From assembly GCA_020431405.1 (NCBI GenBank), contig JAGQIK010000703.1, forward strand, positions 1 through 36,829: a stretch of 36,829 bases of DNA. Direction: 5' to 3'. Of this stretch, positions 1 through 7,540 are shown in pieces. Position 1 is the first letter of the stretch. The number at the start of each line of letters is the position of its first letter. The notes under the pieces were generated by a model. The model did not search any database. It saw only the letters and a program-made list of their open reading frames with translations, and was not told where the DNA came from. The DNA is from Myxococcales bacterium (GTDB lineage Bacteria; Myxococcota_A; Polyangia; GCA-2747355). The position numbers and the translations under genes are program-made.

Positions 1-158
1 CAGCTCGCGCGCGTCGTGCCCGTCGCCTGCGTCGCGTCCATCGCCGCGCGCGCCCGCGACGCGCTCGCGACAACGCACGCGCGTCAGCCGGCGCGACGCC
101 ACCAACGGAGCGCCGCGATCGCGTCAACGCGTTTGCCAAGGTCCCGGGAGGGCTCTAG
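1..158 (+). other. Window edge; possible 3' end of an unrecognised gene
   Basis: The stretch before the first clear gene is GC-rich and open in more than one frame. One plus-strand frame runs from the window edge to TAG at 156-158 and ends in a plausible C-terminus (AFAKVPGGL), so it may be the tail of a gene cut off by the window. Its composition is Arg/Ala-rich and typical of chance open frames at this GC content. No domain is recognisable. Confidence 0.2.
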
Positions 159-161
159 TCC

Positions 162-1217
162 ATGCGTTGCCGTCTCGCTGGTCGCGTCTCGCTCTTCGCC
201 CTCTTCGCTGCCGTGACAGCACCCAGCGCGGTGTGTGCTGGCAGCGAGCAGGCGCCGGTCGACATGGCGCGCCACGATGCGCGCGCGGTCAAGCTGCACC
301 GCGAGGCGATGTTGCACTTCGCGGGCGGTCGCTACCAAGCAGCGATCACCGCGTTCGAGCGGGCCCTCGCCATCGAGCCGCACCCCAACACGCTCTACGG
401 CATCGGCGAGGCGTACCGTCGCCTCGGACAGCTCCAGCGCTCGTACCACTACTACGCGCTCTACGCGGCGACCCTGACGCCGCAGCGTCGCCGCGCGTTC
501 GCCGCCAAGCTGGCACGCTTGCGCGCCGCGGCCTACCCCGCGCCAAAGCCTCCACGGCGTGCCGCGACACGACAGCCGCAGCGCGCCGCCGCGGCTCCGC
601 CCGCTGCCGCGTGGCCGGTGCACGCGCTGCCGCGGACGGCGACAACGATGGCACTGCGTCAGCGCGCGCCAGCAGGCGCCGATCGCAGCGCGCTGTTGGT
701 CGGCGTCACGCTGGGCCCCACGCTCTCGGCCTTCGGCGACGAGCGCCTCTCGCTGAGCGCGGGCCTTTCGCTCGGCGCCGAGGTCGGCGTCGCGTGGCGC
801 GTGGCGCCGAGCTTCGCCATCGACGCGCGGCTGCAGCTGCTCGCCAGCTCGCTGCACGACGCCGTCGTCGATGACGATGCAGCGTTTGTCTCGCTGGCGG
901 CCACTGTCGGCGCCCGCGTGACGTTCGGCGCGCGCTGGTTCGTCGCGATGAGCTTCGGCATCGGGCCATCACTTCTGATCGGCGCCTCGGCGCAGAGCTT
1001 TCTCGTCAGCGGATCGGGCGGCTCGTCGGGTGTTCTCGCCGGCATCTTGGTGCGCCCCTCGGCCGAGCTGGGTCTGCGACTTTGGCGCGGTCTCGAAGTG
1101 GCCTTGGTGCCGGCGCTCGACTACAGCCCGCGCGCCGGCGGCTTCTCGCACCTCGCGCCCGACATCACATCGGTGACGCGATATCACCTCGCGCTCGCCG
1201 TGCGCTGGCGGCGCTAG
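162..1217 (+). CDS. Exported TPR protein with C-terminal beta-barrel-like region
   Basis: A 351-residue protein. It begins with a signal peptide (basic start, hydrophobic residues about 8-24, Ala-X-Ala-like end near CAG). One to two TPR units follow at about residues 45-110 (HREAMLHFAGGRYQAAITAF, then a GIGEAYRRLGQ helix). A Pro/Ala/Arg-rich linker spans about 125-165. The rest alternates hydrophobic and polar residues and ends in Leu-Ala-Leu-Ala-Val-Arg-Trp, typical of small outer-membrane beta-barrels. The ATG is supported by GGAGGG at 147-152, nine bases upstream. TPR plus barrel architectures are common in myxobacterial envelopes, but no specific function can be assigned. The barrel is an inference from residue pattern only. 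Confidence 0.75.
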   Translation: MRCRLAGRVSLFALFAAVTAPSAVCAGSEQAPVDMARHDARAVKLHREAMLHFAGGRYQAAITAFERALAIEPHPNTLYGIGEAYRRLGQLQRSYHYYALYAATLTPQRRRAFAAKLARLRAAAYPAPKPPRRAATRQPQRAAAAPPAAAWPVHALPRTATTMALRQRAPAGADRSALLVGVTLGPTLSAFGDERLSLSAGLSLGAEVGVAWRVAPSFAIDARLQLLASSLHDAVVDDDAAFVSLAATVGARVTFGARWFVAMSFGIGPSLLIGASAQSFLVSGSGGSSGVLAGILVRPSAELGLRLWRGLEVALVPALDYSPRAGGFSHLAPDITSVTRYHLALAVRWRR

Positions 1218-1367
1218 CGAATGTCGCGCGCAATGTGTTGTCCGGATGACGTTTGGGAATTCTCGCCCCGCGCCGTGCCCCGTCACCGCATCTCGCGTGG
1301 TTGGCGCTCGCCGCACGCTGGTACAGCGGTTGCTCTCGCCCCGTGCACACATCGACGAGGGAGATTG

Positions 1368-2492
1368 ATGAGAGCATCGAGACATCTGACGATCGCCGCG
1401 GCACTGCTCGTGGCCAGCGCCTGCACGCAAGTACGTTACGCGACGCCAAGCGATCCCGACGCGATGGCCAACACCAGCGTCGACGCGCTCTACCCATCCG
1501 ACACGTACCTGGTGGACGCGCCCGCGCGCAAGCCGGGCAGCCCCGAGCGGCCGCCGTTGGCCGACGCGGGTGCAGGCTGCTGGGGAAAACCCGCGTGCCC
1601 GTGCCCGCCACAGCACGTCACCTGCACCGGCGATCCCAAGCGCGGCGTCGTCTGCCACTGCGACGACTACCGCGACTACGTGATCAACCGCTGGACGCTG
1701 CCTACCGACGACGCCAGCAGGATCGGCAACGCCGCCGATCTCGACGGCGACGGCTTGCTCGACAATGGCCTCGGCGCGCTGCTGCAGAGCCTCAAGGGCA
1801 TCGGCGCGGCGGCGAGCTTCCAGGCAGACCTCGATCACACCATCGATTCGGGCGCCGCGCTGGCCCTGCTGCGGGTGGCGACCAAGACCACCAGCTTCGC
1901 CGAAACGAGCCGCCTCAGCTACGCGCGCGCCGTCGACCGCAGCTGCTGCGACGATCCGAGCGACGCCTCGTCGTGCGCGACGCAGGCGGCGGCGCGCTGC
2001 TTCTCGGGCGTCGCCACCTTCAGCGCCCAGAACGGCGCGTGGGTCGAGGCGCCCGCTACCGTCACGGCCGGGCGCATCGCCGCGAGCCTGCCGGGCAGCG
2101 TGCACATCTCGCTGCCGTTGTACGTCGGCGGCCGCGCCGTCGAGGTCGCCGTCGAGCAGGCGCGCATCGAGGGGCAGCTGGCCGGCGACGCCATCACCAA
2201 CGGGAGGCTGGTGGGCGTGATCCGCCGCGCCGAGCTGAACAAGACCCTAATCCCGGCGATGGCAGCGCATTTCGACGCGCTGATTCACGACACGTCGGTT
2301 TCTCAGCTGGACCGCACCGCCCTCGCCAACCTGCTCGACGGCAACAAGGATGGCACGATCAGTTTCAGCGAGGTGGCGAGCAACGCGTTGATCGCCTCGA
2401 TCCTGCAAGATGTGGACATCGACAAGGACGGCACGTTCGAGCTGTCGGTGGGGCTCGGCTTCAGCGCCGTGCGCGCGGTGGTCAACAACTGA
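1368..2492 (+). CDS. Lipoprotein with EF-hand-type calcium loops
   Basis: A 374-residue predicted lipoprotein. I chose the ATG at 1368 because it directly precedes a lipoprotein signal peptide (basic MRASRH, hydrophobic core, ASAC with Cys19) and has a purine-rich GAGGGAG ribosome site just upstream. The open frame extends further 5' without looking coding. After the lipobox is a Cys-rich patch (about residues 65-100). One segment matches the 12-residue EF-hand loop exactly (DGNKDGTISFSE, residues 324-335). Two degenerate DxDxDG loops are also present (DLDGDGLLD, and DIDKDGTFE near the end), so calcium binding is plausible. I recognise no enzyme family. The gene ends four bases from the convergent acyl-CoA dehydrogenase gene, leaving no room for a terminator. 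Confidence 0.75.
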   Translation: MRASRHLTIAAALLVASACTQVRYATPSDPDAMANTSVDALYPSDTYLVDAPARKPGSPERPPLADAGAGCWGKPACPCPPQHVTCTGDPKRGVVCHCDDYRDYVINRWTLPTDDASRIGNAADLDGDGLLDNGLGALLQSLKGIGAAASFQADLDHTIDSGAALALLRVATKTTSFAETSRLSYARAVDRSCCDDPSDASSCATQAAARCFSGVATFSAQNGAWVEAPATVTAGRIAASLPGSVHISLPLYVGGRAVEVAVEQARIEGQLAGDAITNGRLVGVIRRAELNKTLIPAMAAHFDALIHDTSVSQLDRTALANLLDGNKDGTISFSEVASNALIASILQDVDIDKDGTFELSVGLGFSAVRAVVNN

Positions 2493-2496
2493 GACG

Positions 2497-3789
2497 CTAC
2501 ATCGAGAGCGTCAGCCCCCCGCGCTCGACCACCGCCAGCGCGGCGCGGCGCGTGTCGCCGTCGAAGAGCGCCGCGGCGAGGGCGCGGCGGTGCAGGGTGG
2601 CGTCGCCGAGCGTCGCGCGTGCGAATAGGGCGCGCTTGACGTGGAAGTGCACGTCGCAGTCGTAGGTGAAGCCGAAGCCGCCGTGCAGCTGTACACCGCG
2701 GCCGGCGGCGTGGTGATAGGCCTCGCAGGCTTTGACCTTGGCCATACGCGCCAGCTGCAGCTGCTCGTCGTCGTCGACGCCGGCGTCGATGGCGGCGGCG
2801 GCGGCGTAGGCGAGGCTGCGCGCCAGCTCGACGTCGACCATCACATCAACGATGGGGTGCTTGACGGCCTGAAAGGCGCCGATGGGCTTGCCGAACTGCA
2901 GCCGCTCCTTGGCGTAGGTCGCCGTCAGCTCGAGCACGCCTTCGAGCGCGCCGCAGACCTCGGCGGCGACCATCGTCAGGCCGCGCGCGAGCAGCTCGCG
3001 CGAGATACGCTCGGCGTCGTCGGCGTCGGCGACGAGCGCCGTGGCCGGCAGCCGCGCGCCGTCGAAGCGCAGCCGCGCGGTGCGGCGCGTGGGGTCGATG
3101 CCGATCTCGGGCGAGACCTCGACGCCCTCGCAGGGCAGCGGCACGGCGATCCAACCGAGGCGCTGCTCGTCGCGCAGGCGCGCCGGCACGAGCACCAGGT
3201 CGGCTTCGGTGCCCCACATGACGTGGTTCTTCTCGCCACGAAGCACGAGCGTATCGTCGCCGTCCACCGCGGCGCTCGTCTGCACGTGCGCGTAGTCGAG
3301 CGCGAGCCCGGCGGCGCCGCGCCCCGGCTCGCTGAGCGCCACGGTGGCGATGCAGTCACCGCCGATGATGCGGTCGAGCGTGCTCGGCTCGCTGTCGTCG
3401 CCCTCGCCCGATTCATCTTCTTCTTCGTCGTCGTCGTCGATGGCTGTGCGCGGCTCGGTCACCGTCGCCAGCGCGCGCGCGGCCAGCGAGCAGGCGAGAA
3501 ACGGTGACGGCAGCAACACGCGGCCCATCTGCTCGAGCAGCAACGACAGCGTCAAGGCGCCCATACCCATGCCGCCGCGCGCGGCGTCGATGTCGAGGCC
3601 GACCCAGCACAGGCCGACCATGTCCTGATAGAGGCCGCTATCGAAGGCGTGCCCCTCGTCGTCGCCGCCGCGCTCGCAGAGCTCGCGCGTGCGTGACAGC
3701 GGCGCGCGCTCGGCGAGCAGCCGCCGCGCCATTTGCCGCAGCGTGCCGTGGTCTGCCTGGAAGCCGAAGTCGTCTGGGATCTGCGTCAT
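2497..3789 (-). CDS. Acyl-CoA dehydrogenase, probable non-catalytic partner subunit
   Basis: A 430-residue member of the acyl-CoA dehydrogenase superfamily. It has an N-terminal helical domain, a middle beta domain, and a C-terminal domain with the family signature YAKERLQFGKPIGAFQAVKH and a closing HGGFGFTYDCDVH segment. It lacks both usual positions of the catalytic Glu (the YEGT loop and the FERG helix). In that respect it resembles the beta subunit of ChsE4-ChsE5-type alpha2beta2 enzymes. An unusual run of about 19 mostly acidic residues (118-136) sits between the helical and beta domains. It starts six bases after the stop of the neighbouring dehydrogenase gene, so the two are surely co-transcribed. 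The family call is firm; the non-catalytic role is an inference from the missing residue. Confidence 0.88.
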   Translation of the reverse strand: MTQIPDDFGFQADHGTLRQMARRLLAERAPLSRTRELCERGGDDEGHAFDSGLYQDMVGLCWVGLDIDAARGGMGMGALTLSLLLEQMGRVLLPSPFLACSLAARALATVTEPRTAIDDDDEEEDESGEGDDSEPSTLDRIIGGDCIATVALSEPGRGAAGLALDYAHVQTSAAVDGDDTLVLRGEKNHVMWGTEADLVLVPARLRDEQRLGWIAVPLPCEGVEVSPEIGIDPTRRTARLRFDGARLPATALVADADDAERISRELLARGLTMVAAEVCGALEGVLELTATYAKERLQFGKPIGAFQAVKHPIVDVMVDVELARSLAYAAAAAIDAGVDDDEQLQLARMAKVKACEAYHHAAGRGVQLHGGFGFTYDCDVHFHVKRALFARATLGDATLHRRALAAALFDGDTRRAALAVVERGGLTLSM

Positions 3790-3795
3790 GTTGCC

Positions 3796-5046
3796 CTACT
3801 TGCTCTTGGCCAGGCCGAGCACGCGCTCGCCGAGGATGTTGCGCTGGATCTCCGAGGTGCCGCCACCGATGGTGAAGCCGTAGGAGTTGAGATACGCGCG
3901 CGGCCACTCGGCGGCGTCGATGGCGTGCGCATCCTCGAGCCACAGCTGCGCTTCGGCGCCGAGCAGCTCGACGGCGAGATCGGTGACGCGCTGGTTGAAC
4001 TCGCTGATGGTCAGCTTGCTCATCAGCGGCAGCACCATCGGGCGCTCGCTGCAAAGCCCCGGCACCGCGGCGCGCACGCCCGACCAGCGCAGCGCTTCGG
4101 CTTCGATGCGCAGCGCGACGAGCTTCTCGCGCGCCACGGCATCGTCGATCACCGCTGCGCCGTCGCGCTCGATGCGCGCCGCCAGCGAGGCGAGCCGCTC
4201 GAAGAGCGCCACCAGCTGCGCGCCGCGCTCGCGCGCCGCGGGATCGGCGGCGCCGCGCTCGAAGGCCAGCGTGGTCATCGCCACTTGCCAGCCCTGGCCC
4301 TCCTTGCCGAGCAGCGCGTCCTTGGGCATCGGCGCTTCGTCGAAGATGACCTGGTTGAAGCCGCCCTCGCCGGTCATCTTGACCAGCGGCTGGATCGTCA
4401 CGCCCTCGGCGTCCATTGGAAACAGGAAGTAGGACAGCCCTGCGTACTTTGCCGCCGAAGACTTCTCGGCGGCCGGCGAGCCCTGGCCTTCGCTGCCCGT
4501 GCGGGCGAGCAGGATCATCCACTTGGCCACGTGCGCCAGCGTGGTCCAGACCTTGTGGCCGCTGACGTGGTAGCGCTCGCCGTCGGCGCTCGGGCGCGCG
4601 CGCGTCTGCAGCGACGCGAGATCCGAGCCGTGTTCGGGCTCGGAGAAGCCCTGACACCAGATCTCGTCGCCGCGCAGCAGCGGCGCCAGCATGCGCTGCT
4701 TTTGCGCCTCGCTGCCGTACATCAGGATCGTCGGGCCAGCCCAGTGCAGGCCGATCACGTTGACAAGAAACGGCGTGCGCGCGCGCACCATCTCCTGCAC
4801 GGTGATGCGCTTCTTGTCGTTGTCGACGCCCTGGCCGCCGTACTTTTCGGGCACGTCGAAGCCGAGATAGCCGGCGTCGTAGACGCGTCGCTGCCAGTCG
4901 CGCAGAAACTCGAACTGGGCGTCGCTCTCCACCTCGAGAAAGCTCTGCGGCAGTCGAAACGACGGCGCCTCTGGGCGGTTGTCAGCGAGCCAGGCTCTCA
5001 GCTCGGCGCGAAACTCGCGCAGCGCTTCGGTGCGGTCCTGCGTCAC
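3796..5046 (-). CDS. Acyl-CoA dehydrogenase, probable catalytic subunit
   Basis: An FAD-dependent acyl-CoA dehydrogenase of 416 residues, which would introduce an alpha-beta double bond into an acyl-CoA. I chose GTG at 5046 because GGGGAGG lies five bases upstream; the frame opens a little earlier at an ATG without such a site. The FAD/substrate signatures are present: WCQGFSEPEHGSDL, then HVSGHKVWT, and the C-terminal SEIQRNILGERVLGL. The usual YEGT Glu is replaced (TIGGGTSEIQ). Instead a Glu is present in FERG (Glu263 from this start), the place used by isovaleryl-CoA dehydrogenase and by ChsE4 of the mycobacterial sterol-side-chain enzyme. Together with the adjacent partner gene, this suggests a heteromeric dehydrogenase for a bulky or branched acyl-CoA. 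The actual substrate is unknown. Confidence 0.92.
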   Translation of the reverse strand: MTQDRTEALREFRAELRAWLADNRPEAPSFRLPQSFLEVESDAQFEFLRDWQRRVYDAGYLGFDVPEKYGGQGVDNDKKRITVQEMVRARTPFLVNVIGLHWAGPTILMYGSEAQKQRMLAPLLRGDEIWCQGFSEPEHGSDLASLQTRARPSADGERYHVSGHKVWTTLAHVAKWMILLARTGSEGQGSPAAEKSSAAKYAGLSYFLFPMDAEGVTIQPLVKMTGEGGFNQVIFDEAPMPKDALLGKEGQGWQVAMTTLAFERGAADPAARERGAQLVALFERLASLAARIERDGAAVIDDAVAREKLVALRIEAEALRWSGVRAAVPGLCSERPMVLPLMSKLTISEFNQRVTDLAVELLGAEAQLWLEDAHAIDAAEWPRAYLNSYGFTIGGGTSEIQRNILGERVLGLAKSK

Positions 5047-5066
5047 GGCGGCCTCCCCGTGGAAAA

Positions 5067-5089
5067 AAGCTGTACGCGGCAAGCTGTAC
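5067..5089. repeat. 9-bp direct repeat in the leader of the dehydrogenase genes
   Basis: AAGCTGTAC occurs at 5067-5075 and again at 5081-5089, 14 bases apart, in the 88-bp gap upstream of the catalytic dehydrogenase gene. On the minus strand the same stretch can form a small CGCGG/CCGCG hairpin followed a few bases later by six T residues. It could be an operator or a weak attenuator. The evidence is slight. Confidence 0.3.
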
Positions 5090-5134
5090 CGCGAGGGCCT
5101 CGGGGCTGTCTACGCTAGGTGCGCCGGGGCGCGG

Positions 5135-6676
5135 CTAGGGACACATCTGCGGCACGACGGTGATCGGGTTGCGCAGCACGTTGTCGCGCGACAACCGGCG
5201 CAGCGAGGTGGGCAGCCCGCTCGACGAGCAGGTCGACCACAGCGCGTTGTCGTTGATCGGGTTGCCCTGGATCAGCTGCTGCGCGGCGACGTTGCTGCCG
5301 CCCGAGCCCCAGCACCACAGCGAGTTGTCGCCGAGGCGCGCGCAGACGTGCAGGTAGCCGACGTCGAGCTGCTGCACGTTGGCGAGCGGTGTGTTGGCGG
5401 GAAACGCCGTCACCACCTGCTTGGGCTTGAGCTTGCAGTAGTTGATGCAGCCGTCGTGGTTGGCCGGGTCGCTGGGCGTGCCGATGCCGACCTGTCCGCT
5501 GTTGTTGGCGCCCCAGCACCACACGGCCGTGCCGTCGCGCGTGCAGGTGGCATCGGAGCCGGCGCCCACGTCATCGGCGAGCACCGCTGTGTTGTTGGTG
5601 TAAGTCACCTGCGTCGGATACTGGCGCAAGGTCTGGTCGCCGAGCCCGAGCGGGCCGCCGACGTTCATGCCCCAGCACCACACCGTGCGATCGGACTTCA
5701 GCGCGCAGGCGTGGCGCACGCCGAGCGAGACGCGCTCGACGCCGAGCAGCGGCGCCGTCGCGCTGGCGTCGAGCTGCGTGGCCCACGGTCGTGTGGCGAC
5801 CGACCCCTTGGTGTAGAAGCTGCCGGCGCCGCCGCCGGCGTTGTCGCCGCCCCAGCAGAACACGGCGCCGTCGGTCTGGCGCACGCCGCAGGTGGTGTAG
5901 GCCAAATAGCAGCGCGACGAGCCGGTGCTGAGACGCTTGATGCCGGTCAGCGGCTGCGGATTGCCGCCCGCCGTCGCCGGCGGCAGCATCACTTGCGTCG
6001 CGGTCCACAGCGTGACCGAGCCGCCGATGTTGCCGCGGCCGAGCTCGCCGAAGTCGTTGCCGTTGGACGACTTGGGCCAGCACCAGACCGTGCCGTTGGC
6101 GCGCAGCGCGCAGCCGTGACGCCAGCCGCTGTAGATCTCGATCACGTTGTCGAGCGGCACGCCGGGGCTGGTCTCGATGACGTTCTGCTGCGACGTGTAG
6201 TCGACCACCGTGCCGTTGGTGCGCAGATACATGCTGCCGTGCAGCGCCTTGATGCAGCTGCAGGCGACGCCGAGACAGTTGAGCGCGCCGCACGAGGTCG
6301 GCGAGCAGACGCCCGAGTCCATCGTGGTGTCGGCCGTGGTGTCGGGTGGGGGCAGGTCGACGGTGGCGTCGGCCGCGTCGACGGTGGCGTCGGCCGCGTC
6401 CGCCGCCGCGTCGATGCTCTGCTCGGCAGCGCCGTCCTTGCGATCGATGGGCAGGTCGACGCGCGCGTCGCCGGCGGCATCGGGTGCAGCCGTGTCGGCG
6501 TGTCCGTCGGCGCCGAGGTCGGGCAGCGGTCCGTCGGTGGCGCCCACACGCTCGCCGCCGGCGTCGGGCACGCCACGGTCCTTTTGGACGGCGTCGCTGC
6601 TGTCGCACGCGGGGAGCGCGACGAGGGTTGTTAGGGCGAAGAGGATGACGACGACGCGCGTGCTCGGGTGGCGCAT
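5135..6676 (-). CDS. RCC1-repeat lipoprotein
   Basis: A 513-residue predicted lipoprotein: a short basic start and hydrophobic helix lead into LPAC (Cys24). Residues about 30-125 are an Asp/Ala/Pro-rich linker typical of myxobacterial surface lipoproteins. The rest consists of RCC1-type repeats, recognisable by repeated 'CALRANGTVWCWG'-like blades. Five blades carry a WCWG/FCWG core and one N-terminal blade is degenerate, consistent with a beta propeller and probable disulfides. It overlaps the TetR stop by one base (TGATG), so it is translationally coupled to the regulator, and the two dehydrogenase genes follow 88 bp downstream. In this setting it may be a surface binding component of the lipid locus, but nothing in the sequence names a ligand. 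Confidence 0.85.
   Translation of the reverse strand: MRHPSTRVVVILFALTTLVALPACDSSDAVQKDRGVPDAGGERVGATDGPLPDLGADGHADTAAPDAAGDARVDLPIDRKDGAAEQSIDAAADAADATVDAADATVDLPPPDTTADTTMDSGVCSPTSCGALNCLGVACSCIKALHGSMYLRTNGTVVDYTSQQNVIETSPGVPLDNVIEIYSGWRHGCALRANGTVWCWPKSSNGNDFGELGRGNIGGSVTLWTATQVMLPPATAGGNPQPLTGIKRLSTGSSRCYLAYTTCGVRQTDGAVFCWGGDNAGGGAGSFYTKGSVATRPWATQLDASATAPLLGVERVSLGVRHACALKSDRTVWCWGMNVGGPLGLGDQTLRQYPTQVTYTNNTAVLADDVGAGSDATCTRDGTAVWCWGANNSGQVGIGTPSDPANHDGCINYCKLKPKQVVTAFPANTPLANVQQLDVGYLHVCARLGDNSLWCWGSGGSNVAAQQLIQGNPINDNALWSTCSSSGLPTSLRRLSRDNVLRNPITVVPQMCP
6356..6397. repeat. 21-bp tandem repeat, two copies
   Basis: Two exact adjacent copies of a 21-bp unit (beginning GTCGACGGTGGCGTC) lie in the linker-coding part of the RCC1 lipoprotein gene. 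They encode a repeated Ala-Asp-Ala-Thr-Val-Asp-Ala motif. Such repeats can change copy number by slippage without breaking the frame. Confidence 0.85.
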
Positions 6677-7317
6677 CAGCTGGAACGCTCCGTGAAGTGT
6701 GGGTAGGTCGCGAGGCCGCCGCGCTCGATCAGCTCGAAGACCTCGTGTGCGATCTCGATCAAATTCGGCTCGCCATCGTGCTCGACCCAGTAGTCGAGCG
6801 TCGCGCGCACCAGTCCCATCAGCGCGCCAGCCGTCAGCCGCGCCGCGCGCTCGGTCGTCTCGTCACCGCTGGCGTCACGCGCGATGCCGTGCTGGATCGC
6901 TTGCTCCCAGCCGCGGTCGTACTCGCGGCTGGCCGCGCGCAGCGCCGCGTGGCTGGCGACGATGCGCTCGAGGCGGATCACCATCTCGCGCTCGCGCATG
7001 AAGTCGCCGGCCATCACCAAGCAGGCGCGCTTGACCGACTGCCAGCCGGTCTCGTCGGCTGCGCCGCCTTGGATCAGCGCGTCGAAACGCTCGAGGCGGT
7101 CTTCGCGGTAGGGGAAGGCGATGTCTTCCTTGCTGGGAAAGTAGCGGAAGTAGGTGCGCCGCGAGATGCCGGCCGCTTCGGCGATCTCTTCGATGGAGGT
7201 GGCGTCGTAGCCTTGGGTCTCGAAGAGGTCGCTGGCGACGGCCACCAGGCGCGCTCGGGTCTCGCGCTTCTTCTGCTCGCGGCGGCCGAGGTCGCCATCT
7301 GTGGCATGCAGTGTCAA
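6676..7317 (-). CDS. TetR-family transcriptional regulator
   Basis: A 213-residue regulator. The N-terminal DNA-binding domain is typical: RREQKKRETRARLVAVASDL, then the helix-turn-helix at about 40-60 (TSIEEIAEAAGISRRTYFRYF) followed by PSKEDI. The C-terminal ligand domain is helical and has no recognisable subfamily. The open frame reaches back to 7740, but that extension lies upstream of a good minus-strand promoter (7354-7382). The only sensible in-frame start downstream of it is TTG 7317, which gives a normal TetR length. It is translationally coupled to the RCC1 lipoprotein gene and divergent from the M23/FadL genes, so it is the likely local repressor of both arms. The ligand is probably an acyl-CoA or related lipid, inferred from the neighbouring FadL and dehydrogenase genes. 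Confidence 0.88.
   Translation of the reverse strand: MTLHATDGDLGRREQKKRETRARLVAVASDLFETQGYDATSIEEIAEAAGISRRTYFRYFPSKEDIAFPYREDRLERFDALIQGGAADETGWQSVKRACLVMAGDFMREREMVIRLERIVASHAALRAASREYDRGWEQAIQHGIARDASGDETTERAARLTAGALMGLVRATLDYWVEHDGEPNLIEIAHEVFELIERGGLATYPHFTERSS
7302..7316 (-). promoter_or_regulatory. Candidate regulator site, copy 1 (inverted)
   Basis: Read on the minus strand this is TGACACTGCATGCCA, itself an imperfect dyad. It matches the site at 7423-7437 in 13 of 15 positions, but in the opposite orientation. It abuts the proposed TTG start of the TetR gene. Its pairing with the second copy across the divergent region suggests a regulator-binding site. It could be autoregulatory. 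Confidence 0.45.
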
Positions 7318-7353
7318 CTTCTCGCCTGGCGCCAATACCTCATCTCGATGCCG

Positions 7354-7382
7354 TTGATAGCCCTTATGGCGCCATGCGTCAA
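7354..7382 (-). promoter_or_regulatory. Sigma-70-like promoter of the TetR gene
   Basis: On the minus strand: TTGACG (7382-7377), a 17-bp spacer, then TATCAA (7359-7354). The expected transcript start lies near 7347, about 30 bases before TTG 7317. The spacer contains the perfect 10-bp palindrome ATGGCGCCAT (7366-7375). The near-consensus hexamers and ideal spacing stand out in this GC-rich DNA. Confidence 0.6.
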
Positions 7383-7421
7383 GAATGGCGCCGAGGCTAC
7401 AGGCGTCGCTGCGGCGCAATA

Positions 7422-7450
7422 TTGACACTGTGTGCCACTTTGGATATATC
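7422..7450 (+). promoter_or_regulatory. Sigma-70-like promoter of the M23/FadL operon
   Basis: TTGACA (7422-7427), a spacer of exactly 17 bp, and TATATC (7445-7450). The -35 is consensus. The expected transcript start is near 7457, giving a leader of about 85 bases before ATG 7541. Both halves of the promoter are overlapped by candidate operator sequences (7423-7437 and 7439-7458). Confidence 0.7.
7423..7437 (+). promoter_or_regulatory. Candidate regulator site, copy 2
   Basis: TGACACTGTGTGCCA lies over the -35 and spacer of the plus-strand promoter. It is a near copy, in inverted orientation, of the site at 7302-7316, and has a partial dyad (ACAC-T-GTGT). Binding here would block RNA polymerase access to the M23/FadL promoter. 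Confidence 0.45.
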
Positions 7451-7458
7451 GGTCCAAA
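7439..7458. promoter_or_regulatory. Palindromic operator candidate over the -10 element
   Basis: A 20-bp dyad: TTTGGA (7439-7444), eight bases, then TCCAAA (7453-7458). It covers the -10 and the predicted transcript start of the plus-strand promoter, the classic position for a TetR repressor site. The perfect arms, their A/T-rich ends in GC-rich surroundings and the adjacent tetR gene make it the best single candidate for the TetR operator. Confidence 0.55.
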
Positions 7459-7540
7459 TGACGAAAGCGAGCCCGAGCTGTCCATGTGAGCCCGATGCGA
7501 CGACCGGCGCGCCGTCGCGAGCGCACCCGAGGCGCGAGCC

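Noticed and set aside
84-857. Long open frames antisense to or overlapping clear genes throughout the window
   Set aside because: They are Arg/Ala/Pro-rich mirror frames expected in very GC-rich DNA, with no domains or ribosome sites; the opposite-strand genes have clear signatures.
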